From Cucumis sativus (Eukaryota; Streptophyta; Magnoliopsida; Cucurbitales; Cucurbitaceae): a DNA stretch of 64,000 nt. Both the position numbers and the translations under genes were made by a program. The stretch covers positions 17,968,075 to 18,032,074 of the forward strand of contig NC_026658.2 of the NCBI RefSeq assembly GCF_000004075.3, written 5' to 3'. Shown piece after piece: positions 48,013 to 61,600 of the stretch. The notes under the pieces were generated by a model. The model was not told the DNA's origin and did not search any database. It worked only from the letters and a program-made list of their open reading frames with translations. Every line of letters begins with the position of its first letter. Position 1 is the first letter of the stretch.

Positions 48013-50793
48013 ATGGATTTTCGCCACGCCCCCTCGGATCTTTCCTTCCGCTTAAGTTCTCATACCACATCTTCCATATCTAGAAGTTCAACTGGGGACA
48101 ATTCCAGCTATTTGTGTTCCACGGGTTCCAATTCCTCGTACCCGTCGGATTTCCCTCAGCATAAGGATGAGAAATTCGATTTGGTGAAGGGGGTTGCGGA
48201 TGATGATAGCGACGACGAGAAGTTTAGTCTTCTAGGGCAACCCTTGCGTGTGAAGAGACAGAGGGACGCTCATTCATTTCTTAATCAGGATTCTGCGAAA
48301 CGGGCTGCAGTCACAGATGAATCGAGCCTTGACATGAGACGAGTTTTGGTAAAGGCATGGGGGAATCAGTCGCTTCGAATTGCTGACCCGGAAATTCATA
48401 ATATTATGGTGAAGGAGAAGGAGAGACAATATAAGGGTATTGAATTAGTTGCTTCGGAAAATTTTGTTTGTAGGGCTGTGATGGAAGCCTTAGGCAGCCA
48501 TTTAACGAATAAGTATTCTGAGGGAATGCCTGGCGCTAGATACTATACGGGTAATCAGTATATAGATGAGATTGAATTGCTCTGTTGTTCGAGAGCCTTG
48601 GCTGCTTTTGACCTCGATTCTGAGAAATGGGGTGTGAATGTCCAACCTTACTCTTGTACATCAGCAAATTTTGCTGTGTATACAGGTCTTTTGTCTCCGA
48701 AGGATCGAATTATGGGTTTAGATTCAGCATCCGGAGGGCATCTTAGTCATGGGTATTATTCTCCTGTTGGGAAAAAAATTTCAGCGACTTCTATTTTCTT
48801 TGAGAGTCTTCCTTATAGAGTGAACCCCCTAACTGGATATGTTGATTATGATAAGCTTGAAGAAAAGGCGCTCGATTATCGTCCGAAAATACTCATCTGT
48901 GGAGGAAGTTCGTATCCACGCGAGTGGGATTATGCTAGGTGTAGACAGATCGCGGACAAATGCGGGGCGGTTTTGATGTGTGATATGGCCCATATAAGCG
49001 GTTTGGTGGCAGCCAAGGTGTGTAAATTTATTTGACGTTACAGTCCTTGGGACTTGTGATTGAATTCTTTTAGTCAGATATATGATTCATGATTCATGAT
49101 TTATGATAAAGCTTGATTAAGGTAATATGCGCTTGTCCCGGGGTGTAATCATTTTAGTCTGTGAGATTGCAATTTGAACTTCCGTCCCATTCTTGATAAT
49201 TCATGTATCATCATATCATATTAGCGATCTAAAAGTTAGTCCCACGTATGCCACTCGTTTATTTATGACTTTGTATTTACTGTAGGAATGTGCTAGTCCG
49301 TTTGAATATTGTGATATAGTTACTTCAACAACACACAAAAGTCTTCGAGGGCCCAGAGGAGGAATCATATTTTTCAGGAGGGGTCTAAAATCAAGGAAGC
49401 AAGGCGTGCTTCTAACTCGTGGAGATGACACTGGTACTGCTACTTATGATTTTGAGGACAGGATAAACTTTTCTGTTTTCCCGTCGTTACAAGGGGGTCC
49501 CCATAATAATCATATTGCTGCCCTGGCCATAGCGTTAAAGCAAGTAGCTTCTCCCGAGTATAGAGTATATATTCGACAGGTGAAGAAAAATGCGCAGGCT
49601 TTAGCATCAGCTTTACTAAGAAGAAGTTGCAGATTGGTAACTAATGGTACTGACAATCATTTGGTGCTGTGGGATCTTACTCCTTTGGGACTAACAGGTA
49701 CTATACTTGGATATTTGCCTCCTCACGGAGACACACTGTTCAATTGCACTGTAGGTTTGGTTTGAATGCTTCAAATTTTGTTGTTAGCTCTTCTAGTACT
49801 ATTGTGATTTGATTTTGTATATGCTGATATGGTTTTCTTATGCGATAAGACCCTTGAGCAAATATCATTAGGTACTAACTTTTGGTGCTTAGTTTTGCGC
49901 TTTCCATTAATCATTTTTGCTGGACTATCAAGTTAACTTGTTCGGTTTGTCTCTGGTTTTGATTTGATTGTCTTATCCTGTCACTATTAGATAAGATTGA
50001 AGGAATTAAATCATAGTTCCCCCTTTCCCTGTTGTGTAACTTGGCTTCTCATGCTAAAGTCATAGGTTGATTGCATCCATCTGTGAGCATGTTGTTGAAA
50101 AAGAAGTTTCTAGACTTGTTTTCTCTTTAATATTCAGATTCTTTAAACACTTATTTCAATGTTTACATAAGTTTGTACAATATGGAGGAAAGTAACAACA
50201 GTGTCAAGACAACACCAAATTCATGTGAATGTTATTGGGTAAAGTTGTCCCTTGTGGGTTGTCAAGAAAAGAGCATCTAAGGTTGTAATGACAACTAATT
50301 TCTGATACTTTGATGTTTAATCTTATGCTGCAGCCAAGAATTATGAGATGATCTGTGAGGCATGTCATATTACAGTCAACAAGAGTGCCATTTATGGTGA
50401 CAATGGAGCCATCTCCCCTAGAGGAGTAAGAATAGGTATGCAACTTTGTCTTATTTAGTACTTACTCAGCTTTGTAATCCTCATAATTCTGATTAGTGAT
50501 TGCTGAGAGAGAATTTATAATGAAGTTGCGACTTATAGGAAACCAACTTGTTTCCTTGTTCAGGCACTCCTGCAATGACGACTAGAGGCTGTCTAGAGGC
50601 TGATTTTGAGACGATAGCTGAGATTCTTCTTAAAGCAGCTCATATCACAAAAATAGTCGTTCGTAGAGGAAAGCTTGGAAAATTACATAAAGGTATCATG
50701 AAGAATCTACAAAACAACAAAGATATTGTGGAGCTTCGGAACCAGGTCGAGGCCTTTGCTGCTTCATTTGCAATGCCAGGATTTGATATATGA
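48013..50793 (+). CDS. SHM6/7: Serine hydroxymethyltransferase, plant SHM6/7 type, 582 aa
   Basis: Exons are 48013-49017, 49286-49697, 50334-50435 and 50564-50793 (GT-AG, frame closed, 1749 bases). The enzyme interconverts serine and glycine with tetrahydrofolate. A non-catalytic N-terminal extension of about 110 residues ([15 protein letters not shown]..., acidic DDDSDDEKF, then LRVKRQR) precedes the PLP fold, as in the long SHM6/7 class. Family motifs are intact: [63 protein letters not shown], the PLP lysine in [47 protein letters not shown] and [11 protein letters not shown]. The start is the first ATG in this frame. Long members are thought to be nuclear or cytosolic; LRVKRQR could aid nuclear entry. 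The end, [16 protein letters not shown], matches the class. Confidence 0.96.
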
Positions 50794-50799
50794 ATATAT

Positions 50800-52170
50800 G
50801 AGCTTCTTGCTTGCTGCTATATACAACCACTTCATTTGGTAACACTAAACATGAATTCGTGTGCTTGTAAATTATAGGAAACTACTTAGTACGTAATACT
50901 GCACAAAAAGGTCCAAGTTTGACATGTATCATTCCTATACTTGTAACAAGTGAAATCTCAGTTTATGACAGAGAAATTTTCAAGTCAAATATCTTCCATT
51001 TAGACGGTGGTTTTGTGTTGTGGGGTGTGTGTCTGTGGATAATTCACAACCTCACATGAACTGATTATTCTGTCGTTTGTTTGCTGCAATATATACAATA
51101 GACTGTTTTGTCGCTGATTCTTATTCTTGATTGAGAGTAAATTCTATCCTATCAATTCCTATGTAAAATGTTTGTTCGATTGTAAATGTCATATATATTC
51201 GTTTAAAGCAACAAATTAATTGAAAGAGGCATGACAATTGGAACATCCGTCCACAGTGGAGTGGGAACTCAACTTGCTATGAACATAAAAGTTCTTTCTC
51301 TCTTTTCTTATTATTTGTTTTTCATTTAATAAATATAAGTACTGGAAGTGAAAAAGTTGCAAGCTTTCTAATGCATCAAAGTAATAAGCTGCCAGCAGGG
51401 ATGTTAAAAAAACCGTTTACCCAATACACTTGATCAACCTATACGATTTAGGGAGGATTATTAACTCATAAAATAAAAAACGTATTGGGTTGAAGGTACA
51501 TGAGTTAACCTACTATTAATAATTTAATAAAAAAATATATATTCTTTCTACTATCATACATATACGTGAATTGAGATTGAGTTAGTTAATTAAGCAATCC
51601 AACTCAATTGGATTCAGTAAGAGTTATAGATTAAAATGTGATCTCAATAATTGAGTTGGTTTTAAAGAAACCCAAGTCATTGTTTTAAGTGTGCAGTGCA
51701 GTGAGCAGTGACCGCGATGTCAAGTTTGTAGTTTGGGATCCGCTCTTTTGTGTTACCGTACCCAAGGGACCAAATATAAAAATGACTAAAACCAATGTCT
51801 TCAACTTCACTTCTTCATAATTTGATTAGACAGGTCGAAAGCAAACACGTTTTTTTCTTTTTCTTCTTAATTATAAGAAAAACGGAAAAGATACAAATAA
51901 GATTAAGAAATAAAACCCTTTTGCATAATTACATTTCATCATTCTCTATCCAACACTCGAGATTAACAACCCAACATTCCATTTGACCTCAACCTTATCT
52001 CATACATGAACATTACAATAAAATCCTCTCCAACAAAATTATAAATTCTGTACAACAATCAACCAAAACAAATAATACTAACAAATTCATACTCAATAAT
52101 TTTGAAAAATATTCGAATCATGAAAAAATTTTAAAAACATAATGAAGGTGAAATTCATGTCTTCCTTAAC
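50800..52170. other. SHMT 3' region and intergenic DNA
   Basis: The first few hundred bases are probably SHMT 3' UTR. At 51400-51680 there is a repeat-like segment (AGGGATGTTAAAAAAACCG, then AACTCAATTGG phrases) resembling one end of the inverted-repeat elements elsewhere in the window, but no partner end was found. The last part is the 3' side of the next minus-strand gene. Confidence 0.45.
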
Positions 52171-52179
52171 CTGTGATCA

Positions 52180-52594
52180 TCAAACTTTCCAACTTTGACT
52201 CCTTGTAAACTCTTTTGCATTATCCGATATCATTCTGCAGAAATCAGTCCCCATTTCCATAACCACTCTCTCTCTGTTCTCTTCCTCCATTAGCCATTTC
52301 AAGCTTTTCTTCACCTTCACCTTTTCCTTCTCCTTCTCCTTTTCCTTTTCATCATCTTCTTCTTCAGATTCTTCTTCCATCCATCTTCTTGCCGGAGCAG
52401 ACTTACAACGCATGAGCAAAAGGGCGTTTCTGGGTGGCGCCATTGTTGCCTCAATCGATTCATCATCCTCATAACAGCGACTATTGCTATCTCTCTTCAA
52501 CTCATTACTCCCATTTTCCTGTAAAACCATAAACCATTTAGAAAATGCAGTTCTCGAGCTTTCATTTTCTTCAATACCCACTTGGTTCTTCTCT

Positions 52595-52633
<39 letters not shown>

Positions 52634-53112
52634 TCAGTGGTGAAATCTGTTTCTGGAAAAGCTCTAAAACACCTAAAATCAAACCGCATAGTTCGTAGAC
52701 ACGTTAAGAATTGCATAATATCTTTCTTGAAACCAAAAGATTCAATCCAATTAAACCTCCTTCTTCGTAATTTTCTCCTGTTATGAATTCTCTCTATCTC
52801 CTCCATCACCGATTGCCAGCTCTTGCTATTCTTGGGCCTGATCTTTATCTGCCCTGCACAAGTCACTTTGGGTGACGACGGTTCCGAAATCTCGGATCCC
52901 ATCGTCTTGGCTTTCGCCCATACCACGGGACTCTCGGCGGATTTCCTCCGCCGGTGATATCGGCGGTAATCAAGACGAAACTTACTGGAATCAGACCCTC
53001 TGGCTGGACTACAAAGTGGGTTTGGCATTAAAGCCAAATGCGATCGGGAAGGAAAACAAACCAACAAATCCGATGAAGGGATACCTTTAGATTTTTCTCT
53101 ATTCAATTTCAT
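52180..53112 (-). CDS. Plant-specific basic/acidic protein of the 'protamine P1-like' group, 310 aa
   Basis: This is a single open frame with no intron needed. The ATG at 53112 is preferred to one ten codons upstream because MKLNREKSKGIPSSDLLVCF begins the region that looks conserved in the group. In order: SSDLLVCFPSRSHLALMP; a basic patch (RLDYRRYHRRRKSAE); an IKIRPKNSKSWQSVMEEIERIHNRRKLRRRR helix-like basic segment; a hydrophobic core FGFKKDIMQFLTCLRTMRFDFRCFRAFPE; a polyglutamate tract of about 15 residues encoded by a GAA/GAG microsatellite; an FSKWFMVLQE block; RNALLLMRCKSAPARRW; and an acidic-then-Lys-rich stretch. Similar plant proteins are often labelled protamine P1 family because of composition. 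I know of no experimentally assigned function, and the family name should not be read as one. Confidence 0.75.
52586..52637. repeat. In-frame CTT/TTC microsatellite coding for polyglutamate
   Basis: A CTT/TTC/CTC run inside the coding exon yields about 15 consecutive Glu in the minus-strand protein. Copy number at such tracts is often variable between individuals. Confidence 0.9.
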
Positions 53113-53202
53113 GGTGAAAAAGGGAGGGGGGGTTTCTAGCATTTAGTGGGGGGTTTGGGATGTGGGGTTTTTAAAAGACAATCCTTACAGAGAGTCAGAA
53201 GA

Positions 53203-53232
53203 GAAGAAGAAGAAGAAGAAGAAGAAGAAAAA
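53203..53232. repeat. (GAA)n microsatellite in leader
   Basis: About nine GAA trinucleotides lie upstream of the minus-strand gene at 53112, probably in its leader or proximal promoter. Confidence 0.9.
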
Positions 53233-53609
53233 GGAGAAGTGTCAGTAGTTGTTGTTATGGTTTTGGCCCCCTACTACTTTTTGTTTACTTTATTATCTGT
53301 TAAAACATGAAAACAAACTTCCTTTTTGCCTGCCTTTGAAATGGAAATTAAAAAGAAGAGAACAGAGGAGGCTCAGGGTGTGCTTTCCTTGGCCTTTACT
53401 TTTGGTTCTTCAGATGGGTTAGAGATTAAAAAAAAAAGGAGGAGTTTTTAGATGTAAAATTTATGGTTAAAAGTTGGAAAAGGGGCACGAGCTTTGTTTC
53501 ATTGTCCAATCATATTCTCAACTAGGCTGCTTCTTCTTCCCATGAATGCAATCCATTCTTATTTGAAGCCCAAAAATGTCTTTTATATTTATATTATAGT
53601 GGTTTTTAT

Positions 53610-53676
53610 TTGATGAGAGCATAAGCATAAGCATAAGCATATGCATAAACATGCTTATAAGCATATGCATAAGCAG
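53610..53676. repeat. (ATAAGC)n hexanucleotide repeat
   Basis: The hexamer ATAAGC, with variants ATATGC and ATAAAC, is repeated through GAGCATAAGCATAAGCATAA to CATATGCATAAGCAGC. A partial inversion in the middle (CATGCTTATAAGCATATGC) makes a short palindrome. Confidence 0.85.
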
Positions 53677-53679
53677 CAC

Positions 53680-56440
53680 CCAAGTATTGTGTCCCACAAA
53701 TATTATTCAAACGACAACAAGATATTCTCCCTTCTTTTTATCCTTTCTTTTCTCATAATCTTACAATACTCTCTCTCCCCCACTCTCTTCCCTTTCCTTT
53801 CCGCCTAATAATTTCATCTCTCTACCAATTATACCATTCTTTGCTTCTCTTTTTTTAATTCCTCTTTCTCCACTCCTCTCAATTTTAGTTTTAACATCCC
53901 TTCCACTCTTTAATATTAACCAATTATCTTTCTTTCATATATATTGTCTCTCAATGTATGTGGATTCGTTCATTCTTTACTATCTTCTTAACATTTGTGT
54001 GATTGACAAGTCATTTCATGCTTTTTTCTCTCTATTTTATTAATTGATTTCAAATGATATTTTGAATAGGTACACCCTCCCCAAAGTTTCAAGAAATAAA
54101 TATATAATTATATTGCACTTTTACAAAAAAAAATACACATGCTTACTTTTTTTAAAACAAGAAAAGAAAAATCCCATCTATCTTTTTGCCTTCTCCCTCT
54201 CTTATCTTTAAAAAGTTTAGTGGTTGGTGACATGCAAATATTATTATTATTATTATTATCGGTCTCCTCTTACCAAAATATTATCATTTTCAAGTAAGTA
54301 CATTTTGTTTAACAAATTATGATTCTTATACCTTTTGAATCTTAGATGATCATAAATAAATTATCATGAACTCACCAAATTAAAAATATGGATTAATGGA
54401 ATTTCTAATCGAATAAACATTGAGATTCGTCCTCTCCAAAAGTCAGAAATTGACAAAAAAAATATACTTTTCTCCTAAATTTTTATCAATACATCAAGTA
54501 GATCTACCCTTTTAACCTTATCATAAGCTAATTTTTAGTATCAACTAATAAAAAAAGTATAATTGAAAAATATTAAATTCATAAAACTTACTAAAAATAA
54601 GAACTAAAATAAATATATTGGGTATATATATGGAACTTGGATTTGATCTACTCTCTCATGTCAAATTAGTGTTAAATTTTCATATGATGATGAGTGTGAT
54701 ATGATTTTGGTAGCAATATAGTACCTTTGAAATGATGTAATGCTACTTTATTATTCCTTTACCTATGATTGATTGATTTTGAAAATTTTCTAAGCAAAGA
54801 AACTGATTGATTTGAATAAAGTGGAAAATAGTTACAAGTTGAAAAGAGCATAGTTGTTTAAATTAAATTAAAGTGAAAGTGCAATTATGGGGAGTTGAAA
54901 AGCAATTGAGATTTTTATATATATATAGAGAGAGAATTATTATTATTAGTTTTGGTGATGAGCAAAATTGGGACCTCTCGTGAGTCATAGAGACTTGCAG
55001 TTTGGATTATATTTAGGTGACTTTGGTATGCCTTTTACCTTTAGAGTTTGGCCAATTATTATCCAACCCCACGCTTCCCTAACATTATTTTCAATCTAAA
55101 ACCATTCAAAGGTGTTTACTTTAGTTTAACAAATTATCTATCGATCCATTTAATGACATGACCACTCCCACCATAGCTTGGTCGGTAAGATACCATCTAC
55201 ATTACATTAGTTTGAAATGACTTAAAAGATGTTTTTCAATCAAATTATTTTCATTTTAAACATTTTTGGACAAAAGCTCCTTCAAACGAAAATGAGTAGT
55301 TGAAGATTCACCCTAGTGGAGGTCATCTCAAATTTGGTGGTTAGAGTTAGCTGACGATGGTTGTCGAAAGTTGTGGTCGGATCATTTTCTCATATAAATT
55401 AATGAGGAAAGATTAATGATTAAACACTCGAGATTCATTTACAATAGACTAAACAAGCTTTAATAGTGAAGATATAAACGTACGAGAAGTCATGAATTTG
55501 TACCTAAGAAAATACAAAAGACCAAATTGTGAGGGGTTTAAGTGAATATATTATAGTCATGTTGGTTTTGTTGGGTATACAGGGGAGATTAATGCATTTG
55601 CTCATGATACTTTCTCTAATAAAATGAGAACGTAAACCAATGGTTCAACCAGTTTCTAATTGCCTATCAAGTTGATCTCTAATCCAACTTCGTTTTAAAG
55701 GTCAACAGTTAAATCCACTACTTCTTAATTCTTGAGCTAAAAATTGTATATTTTAGTAAATTATGTACTCGAATTATATAACCTAATTATGAAGTACATA
55801 CTATATTGGTTTTCGATTTCAACAATCTGTATAATACATTTTGAGAACCTTCACATTTTTGTTTCTCTAGTTGAGAGCATGAATCTCATTAAAACATACA
55901 ATATTGACTTTTCTTTGATGAAATATATCATATCAATGTCGCGTAGGCTTAAACAAGTATGATTTTTTTTTTCCGCTTTTTGCATGTGAATGTAATTTTG
56001 ATGTGTGGTGTGTGGGGGTGTGACCACAAAAGCATAAACTTTTTGTTACCTATCATCCTTGCTTCTTAATTTTAAATTTCTTTCATCATTTTCCATAAAC
56101 TACACATACTTTGGTATATATCACTGTGTTTGGTATAAGCTTTTATATTGTTATACATTTTTCTTTGCATTAATTCTCTTTTGTGTGGGTGTGTGTGGTC
56201 TCTCTCCATGGCTATAATAATGTGATGACCCTCAGAATAATAAAATCCAAGTTATATTTCATCGGTTTTTTAATAGAAATTAATTAATAAATGTTAGGGT
56301 CAGAATCACATAAGTCGTTATTAATTATGGAATTAGAAAGTAATACTATAAATGATTGCTTCGTGGCTAGCAGCGGCAATTGATAAATAAAAATAATGAG
56401 AAAAAGAATCGTACATCATCATTGAGTACTCACATCTTAA
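53680..56440. other. Intergenic DNA
   Basis: There is no supported gene. Microsatellites (ATT)n at 54239-54258, (TA)n/(AG)n at 54918-54936 and (ATT)n near 54938-54950 are present. The remaining sequence is AT-rich and unstructured. Confidence 0.55.
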
Positions 56441-56446
56441 TTAGCA

Positions 56447-57015
56447 TATTTATTTATTCTTAGCGTTACACATTATTTGTAGAATTTGTGCATTTGTTCT
56501 TGAAGTTTCAAATTGGTCATTTTTAGGCTTTGAATTATTAGAAACAGGTTTAAGTAATGATCCAAGCAATGAACTGAATTGAATGATCTGAGCAGATTTC
56601 AAACCTTTGAATTTTTTATTAACCACAATTCCTTCCTCTTGTTTCTTCGACTCTTTCTCCACCTAATCGGACTCACCGCAGCTCTTCTGCCATGGTAAAA
56701 CACCGAAACTTAAATTGAATCAATCCAATAGATCAAATAAATAAAATAAAAAAAGGGAGGGGGGAATGCAGACTTGGGGCTTGCCTTCTTGAGGAAGATT
56801 CTGTCAGAATAATTAGAGGAGTTCTGGAAGGGAGAGAAGAGGATTTACAAGGAAAAGAAAAGTGGCAGTGCGTTTGGCTGATCGGCACTGAGTCGCAGTA
56901 GTCGCCGACGTTGGCGGGGGAGAGATAGAGAGAGAGAGAGAGAGATTGGGGCGTGAGGAAGAGGTCGACAAGAGAAATTTCGAGAAGAGGGGCTGCTAGG
57001 CTTTCACGAGACTCA
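56447..57015 (-). pseudogene. Possible decayed gene or captured gene 5' end
   Basis: The minus strand from about 57015 to 56780 looks like a plant 5' leader: pyrimidine-rich, a (CT)n run at 56931-56945, and a GC-balanced CCGCCAACGTCGGCGAC segment. Below it an ATG at 56692 gives MAEELR and then a stop. Two bases out of phase, a 70-codon open frame (VEKESKKQEEGIVVNKKFKG...SAQIIQFSSLLGSLLKP) follows directly after an in-frame TAG. This suggests a small broken coding region, but I do not recognise the protein and cannot exclude a chance arrangement or an undetected small exon. Confidence 0.35.
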
Positions 57016-57099
57016 AGTTCCCTCTTTTTTTTTTTTCTTTCTTTTTCATTTAATTTAAAATAAATATTTATAATTTTATTATTTATATTTAATGACAAT

Positions 57100-57780
57100 T
57101 AAACACGGTCATTTATATATATATATATATATATGACATTAAAAAAACTATCATAAATTCTTAAAATTAAAAAAATTTCGTCTTTCCTCGTCAAAATGTA
57201 GTTTTTGACCTTTTGTGATAATTTTATTTCCTCATTTTAATTTTGGAATGTATACAACTGTTGTAATAGATACTTTTTATTGTAGTGGAAGCACTCTGCT
57301 CGAATATGCAAACTGATATCAAGTGCCTCATCGTCCTCAAGATAAAACAGCCTCTAAATTATCGGTAAAAACTGCATTAAAACCAACAGGAATATACCAA
57401 CACTCTATATATACTTGTTTACGGGGAAAACTAAAGGAAAACATAATTTGGTATAGTAAACAGAAAAGGAAAAGCCGAGAGAGATGAGAGAGCTTGAAAT
57501 GTTTGTGTGGTATATGAAATGAAAAGAGAGGTGGGTGCATATATAGAGGATGGGGGAGGCTACCAAAGGTCGGGTAACAATGATGGTAACTGTCCAATAT
57601 TATGACGGTCAAAGAAAACGGTCTAACGTATTTTATGATAGTCAAATTGAAACTGTTCAATGGTTCAATAAAATTAATGACAGTCAAATTGAGCGGTCCA
57701 TTGATTCAACGAAATTAATATGTAATTAAATCCAAAACGGCTTTGAAAAATTCAAAATAAACTTTAGCAGAAATATTGTT
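57100..57780. other. Intergenic DNA
   Basis: A (TA)n run lies at 57114-57135. The minus-strand frame at 57337-57687 is not similar to anything I know and is probably accidental. Confidence 0.5.
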
Positions 57781-57784
57781 TTAT

Positions 57785-58110
57785 TCCTGGCCTCACACAC
57801 ACACATGAAGATGTTGGAGTTTCACTAAGGAGGAGCCTAAATATTGAGACAAAGGGTGAATATCGTTCAACAAATGGCTTAGGGAAGCCTAAATCAAATC
57901 TCTTGTTGGTACGTCAAGTGGTTTAGAGGGATTCTAAACTTTTATCTTGTGGAAGTTGTGTAATAGGAGACAGTTTATCTTCCATAAATTATGTACTTGT
58001 GAACCTCTTGAATTTCAGTAAATCATATTCTCATTCGGGCATGTGGTCTCGCAGATGCAGGTGTGATTACACCAAACTGGATTGCCAACTTGGTTGTGTT
58101 CTTTTTTTTC
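57785..58110 (+). mobile_element. Copia-type LTR relic
   Basis: The sequence has the look of the downstream half of a plant copia LTR: TTGGTACGTCAAGTGGTTTA, a leader-like stretch, then GTGGTCTCGCAGATGCAGGTGTGATTACACCAAACTGG (58044-58081), a degenerate form of the usual G-GGACGTAGG...CCAAACTGG end. No primer-binding site or internal coding region follows, so it is a solo or truncated LTR. Its edges are approximate. Confidence 0.5.
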
Positions 58111-58673
58111 TTACGTTTACTTTGTGGATAAGCTTTTGTGTGAGCTTATTCTTTCTAGTTAACACAATGTTTCTTCGGTAACAATTTAGTACTTGAACTT
58201 TACAATACAACACTTTTAGCTGTTACTTAAAGTCGGTAACAATTTAATGGCTATTGCAAATTTAATGAGACTTATTTTTGCATAAATAAACTAATAAAGT
58301 ACTTAAAGATTTACAAACTAGATAGTGTAGCTGGTGAAATAATAAAATTAGTAATTGAAAAGTACAAATGACAGTGTTACATAGAAAATAGGAGATAAAA
58401 TTGAAAGAAGAAGAAGAAAAAAAAAAGGTTCTAATTAAAATGCTAAGTTGAGTTTAGTTGTGGGTATTTTGTACGTAACAACACCGTTTCTCCTTTGCAA
58501 TCCATTTTCTTCCTCTCTATGGAGCGTCGCTTAAAGATTTGAAACTCAAACTTTCTAGGTTTCAATTTATTACTTCATCACATTGTCTCATAACAAATGT
58601 TCAAGTAATTCAATTTATTACAAACATATTTCTTTTCTTCATCACGAATCCAGATCTCACTCTTTCGTAAACT

Positions 58674-61600
58674 ATGGAAAGCTTGATGAACAAGATTCGA
58701 AAATTGGACGCCTATCCCAAAATCAGCGAAGATTTTTACAACCGTACACTCTCCGGTGGATTCATCACTATCGCTTCCTCCATTATAATGTTTCTCCTCT
58801 TCTTCTCCGAGCTTCGTACGTTCTTCGCTTTCCACATCTTTTCTCATTTCCATCTCTTCCATGCAGCATCCTACATTATTTCTTTTGGTATTCATAAGTT
58901 GTTAGTTTCTTTTTAATTAACAAAATAACTGAGTTGATTATTAGTGAAACTGTTTTCAGGTGTTTGTTTGGATGAGTTTCTGTAACGGGTAATTAAATTA
59001 TATATATTATATAACATATGGTGAGACTTTGCTCTTCTAATTCCAGGTTTGTATGTCCATACTGCAACAGAAACAAAGCTTATAGTTGATACTTCAAGAG
59101 GAGAACACTTACGCATCAATGTAATTTACCTGTCAAATGGAAACTTTTAATTGATATATTGATTATTAGTTTATGTAGTATATTTCGAGGGAAGTTCTAA
59201 TTTTGGTCAATTAGGATTGCTTGATATAACCCTGTGGTTTATACTCTGCTCAACAAATTTTTTTATCACTTGATTTTATTCTTATTTACTATTATTTGCC
59301 TTGGAAATGCTCCTGGACTTACACTTGAATGTGCATCTACGTAATATTCCAATTCCTTGTGCAGTTTGATGTAACATTTCCTGCACTTCCATGTTCTGTT
59401 CTCAGTCTTCATGCTATGGACATTAGTGGAGAGCAACACCTTGATGTGGTATGCCATCCCTAAATTCGAAATGTAAATGATTGTTGTTTCATATCATTTG
59501 CTTCTCCGTGCAAGAAAACTCACATATAACCAGTCCTTGGCACTTAGGATCCTTTGGTTAAATTTCATTTTAATGTCTTTTAATTATGCAGAAACATGAT
59601 ATTGTCAAGAAAAGAATAGATTACCAGGGCAATGTAATAGATTCAAGACCAGATGGTATTGGGTCCACTGAGGTATATAAATCTGTTTTTTTTTTTTTTT
59701 TTTTTTTGCATTGTCTTTTCAGTTACCGTTTACCTTTCTGTATAGTTTCAGAAAAGCTTATCACTTACCTTTATTTCTATGAACAATAATTGGAAAGAAT
59801 CAAGGCCAGATGGTGTTGCTAATGAGCATATGATTTTTTTATGATTACTGATTTTGGTATATTATACTAATAACTTTAGAATCATTGAATAACGAGTTGC
59901 TTTGTTCATAGATTCTGTTTCTACTTCATGCAGATTGAAAGGCCTTTACAGAAGCATGGTGGCAGACTCAAGCAAAATGAGACGTATTGTGGTTCCTGCT
60001 ATGGGGCTGTAAGTGCAGACTTCATGTTTTGGATTTTTGTTTTGGAATTTGAACAATGTTTAGTTGCATTTTCAAGTTCTTTGAGAGAAATCTAGTATTA
60101 CTTTACTTCATAGGTTTTAATGAGTACATTGGTTGTTTACTCGTTCTTGATTGGACTAGCCTGCCAATTCAAAATTTGATAATACAGCCAATTAAGACTA
60201 CCCTTGCTATACCTGCGTTTCCCAAATATTTTGAAGTTTGTTTGATTTAGATCAGTAAAGCTTTGAAACTGTATAATTGAATTAATTGCTAATAGTATTA
60301 CTTTTATCCTTTTATCCCTTTGTTCTATTTTTCAGTCAGGTGAGGATTGTTGTAACTCTTGTCAAGATGTGCGTGAAGCTTATCATAGGAAAGGTTGGGC
60401 TCTGTCTCATCCAGATCTTATTGACCAGGTTAGATTATTTTCTGCATAAAAGCATATGATATGTTTTTTTGAGATGCAAATTTCGTTTTAAATTTCAAGG
60501 TCATTTGACTGTTTGAAATCTATTTGAAAATAAAATAAATAGTTTTCTGACTCACGTTGACTTTTGATAGTTCTGACGCATTGTTTCTTCTATTGTAAAT
60601 TGGTAGAACCCAAATGTATTGAATTATAAAAGATAATGAAATTACTATATAACTCTTCCAAGTATTCAAGCCAAGGTACTTGAAATCTCCCTTTCTTGAG
60701 ATGCCACCAAGCCTAAACCAAAAAATGACCTAACTTCACTCTTTCACCCTCATTCTATTTATAAAAAATCACCATACCCTAGCTAAATTATTAATGTACC
60801 CGCAGTATCCTTAAAATATTCATAATTCTATCCTAATAGCATTCCCATCACACTTACAGATGATTGAAGGTGCATCATTGGATATGGTTTACACACGAAT
60901 CATAGTGAATAGTAATAGTCCAAAGTTAAATTGCTCAAAACAAAGATCCCTTCAACTTGTCAATTTTGATTGAATAGCTCAAACTGTGGCAATTGCGGTT
61001 TATTTACTAAAGAATTTAGTGAATCTCTTCTCGGTGGTCTATTTTCAATTTAGGGAAATTTAGTATTCAGTCGATTTCAACCTAATTTTCTTGGACATTG
61101 CAGTATTATATCATTTCTTGTTCTTAGAACTTGTGAGCTGTGAGATTGTATTACACTTTGGCAGTGAAATGGAATCTCTTGTATCTCAACTTATTTGTAC
61201 TTTCAGTGCAAACGAGAAGGTTTTTTTCAAAGGGTGAAAAATGAAGAGGGTGAAGGATGCAACATATATGGGTTCTTGGAAGTTAATAAGGTGGCTGGAA
61301 ATTTTCACTTTGCACCCGGAAGAGGTTTTCAACTATCGTACTTCCAGATTCATAATCCATTAGCATCATTTCAGTGGGATGCTTTTAATGTAAGCAACTA
61401 GTTTGTAATGAGAAATTTGCTGTATTTCTTTTCAGGATACCATCTCATTTATTTATAATATTCTTCAGATAAGCCACAGAATTAACAGATTAACTTTTGG
61501 AGATGATTTTCCAGGTGTTGTAAATCCTCTTGATGGGTAGGCTCCTTTTTGTTTGTTCGAAGTTTAGTAAATCGTCGTTTTACCTTAAACTAATTGTGGT

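Noticed and set aside
55150-55200. Second tRNA-derived SINE (phrase ACCATAGCTTGGTCGGTAAG)
   Set aside because: Only an A-box-like phrase is present, with no B box, tail or flanking duplication.
57337-57687. 116-codon minus-strand open frame
   Set aside because: No recognisable domain or family and no supporting splice or leader context.
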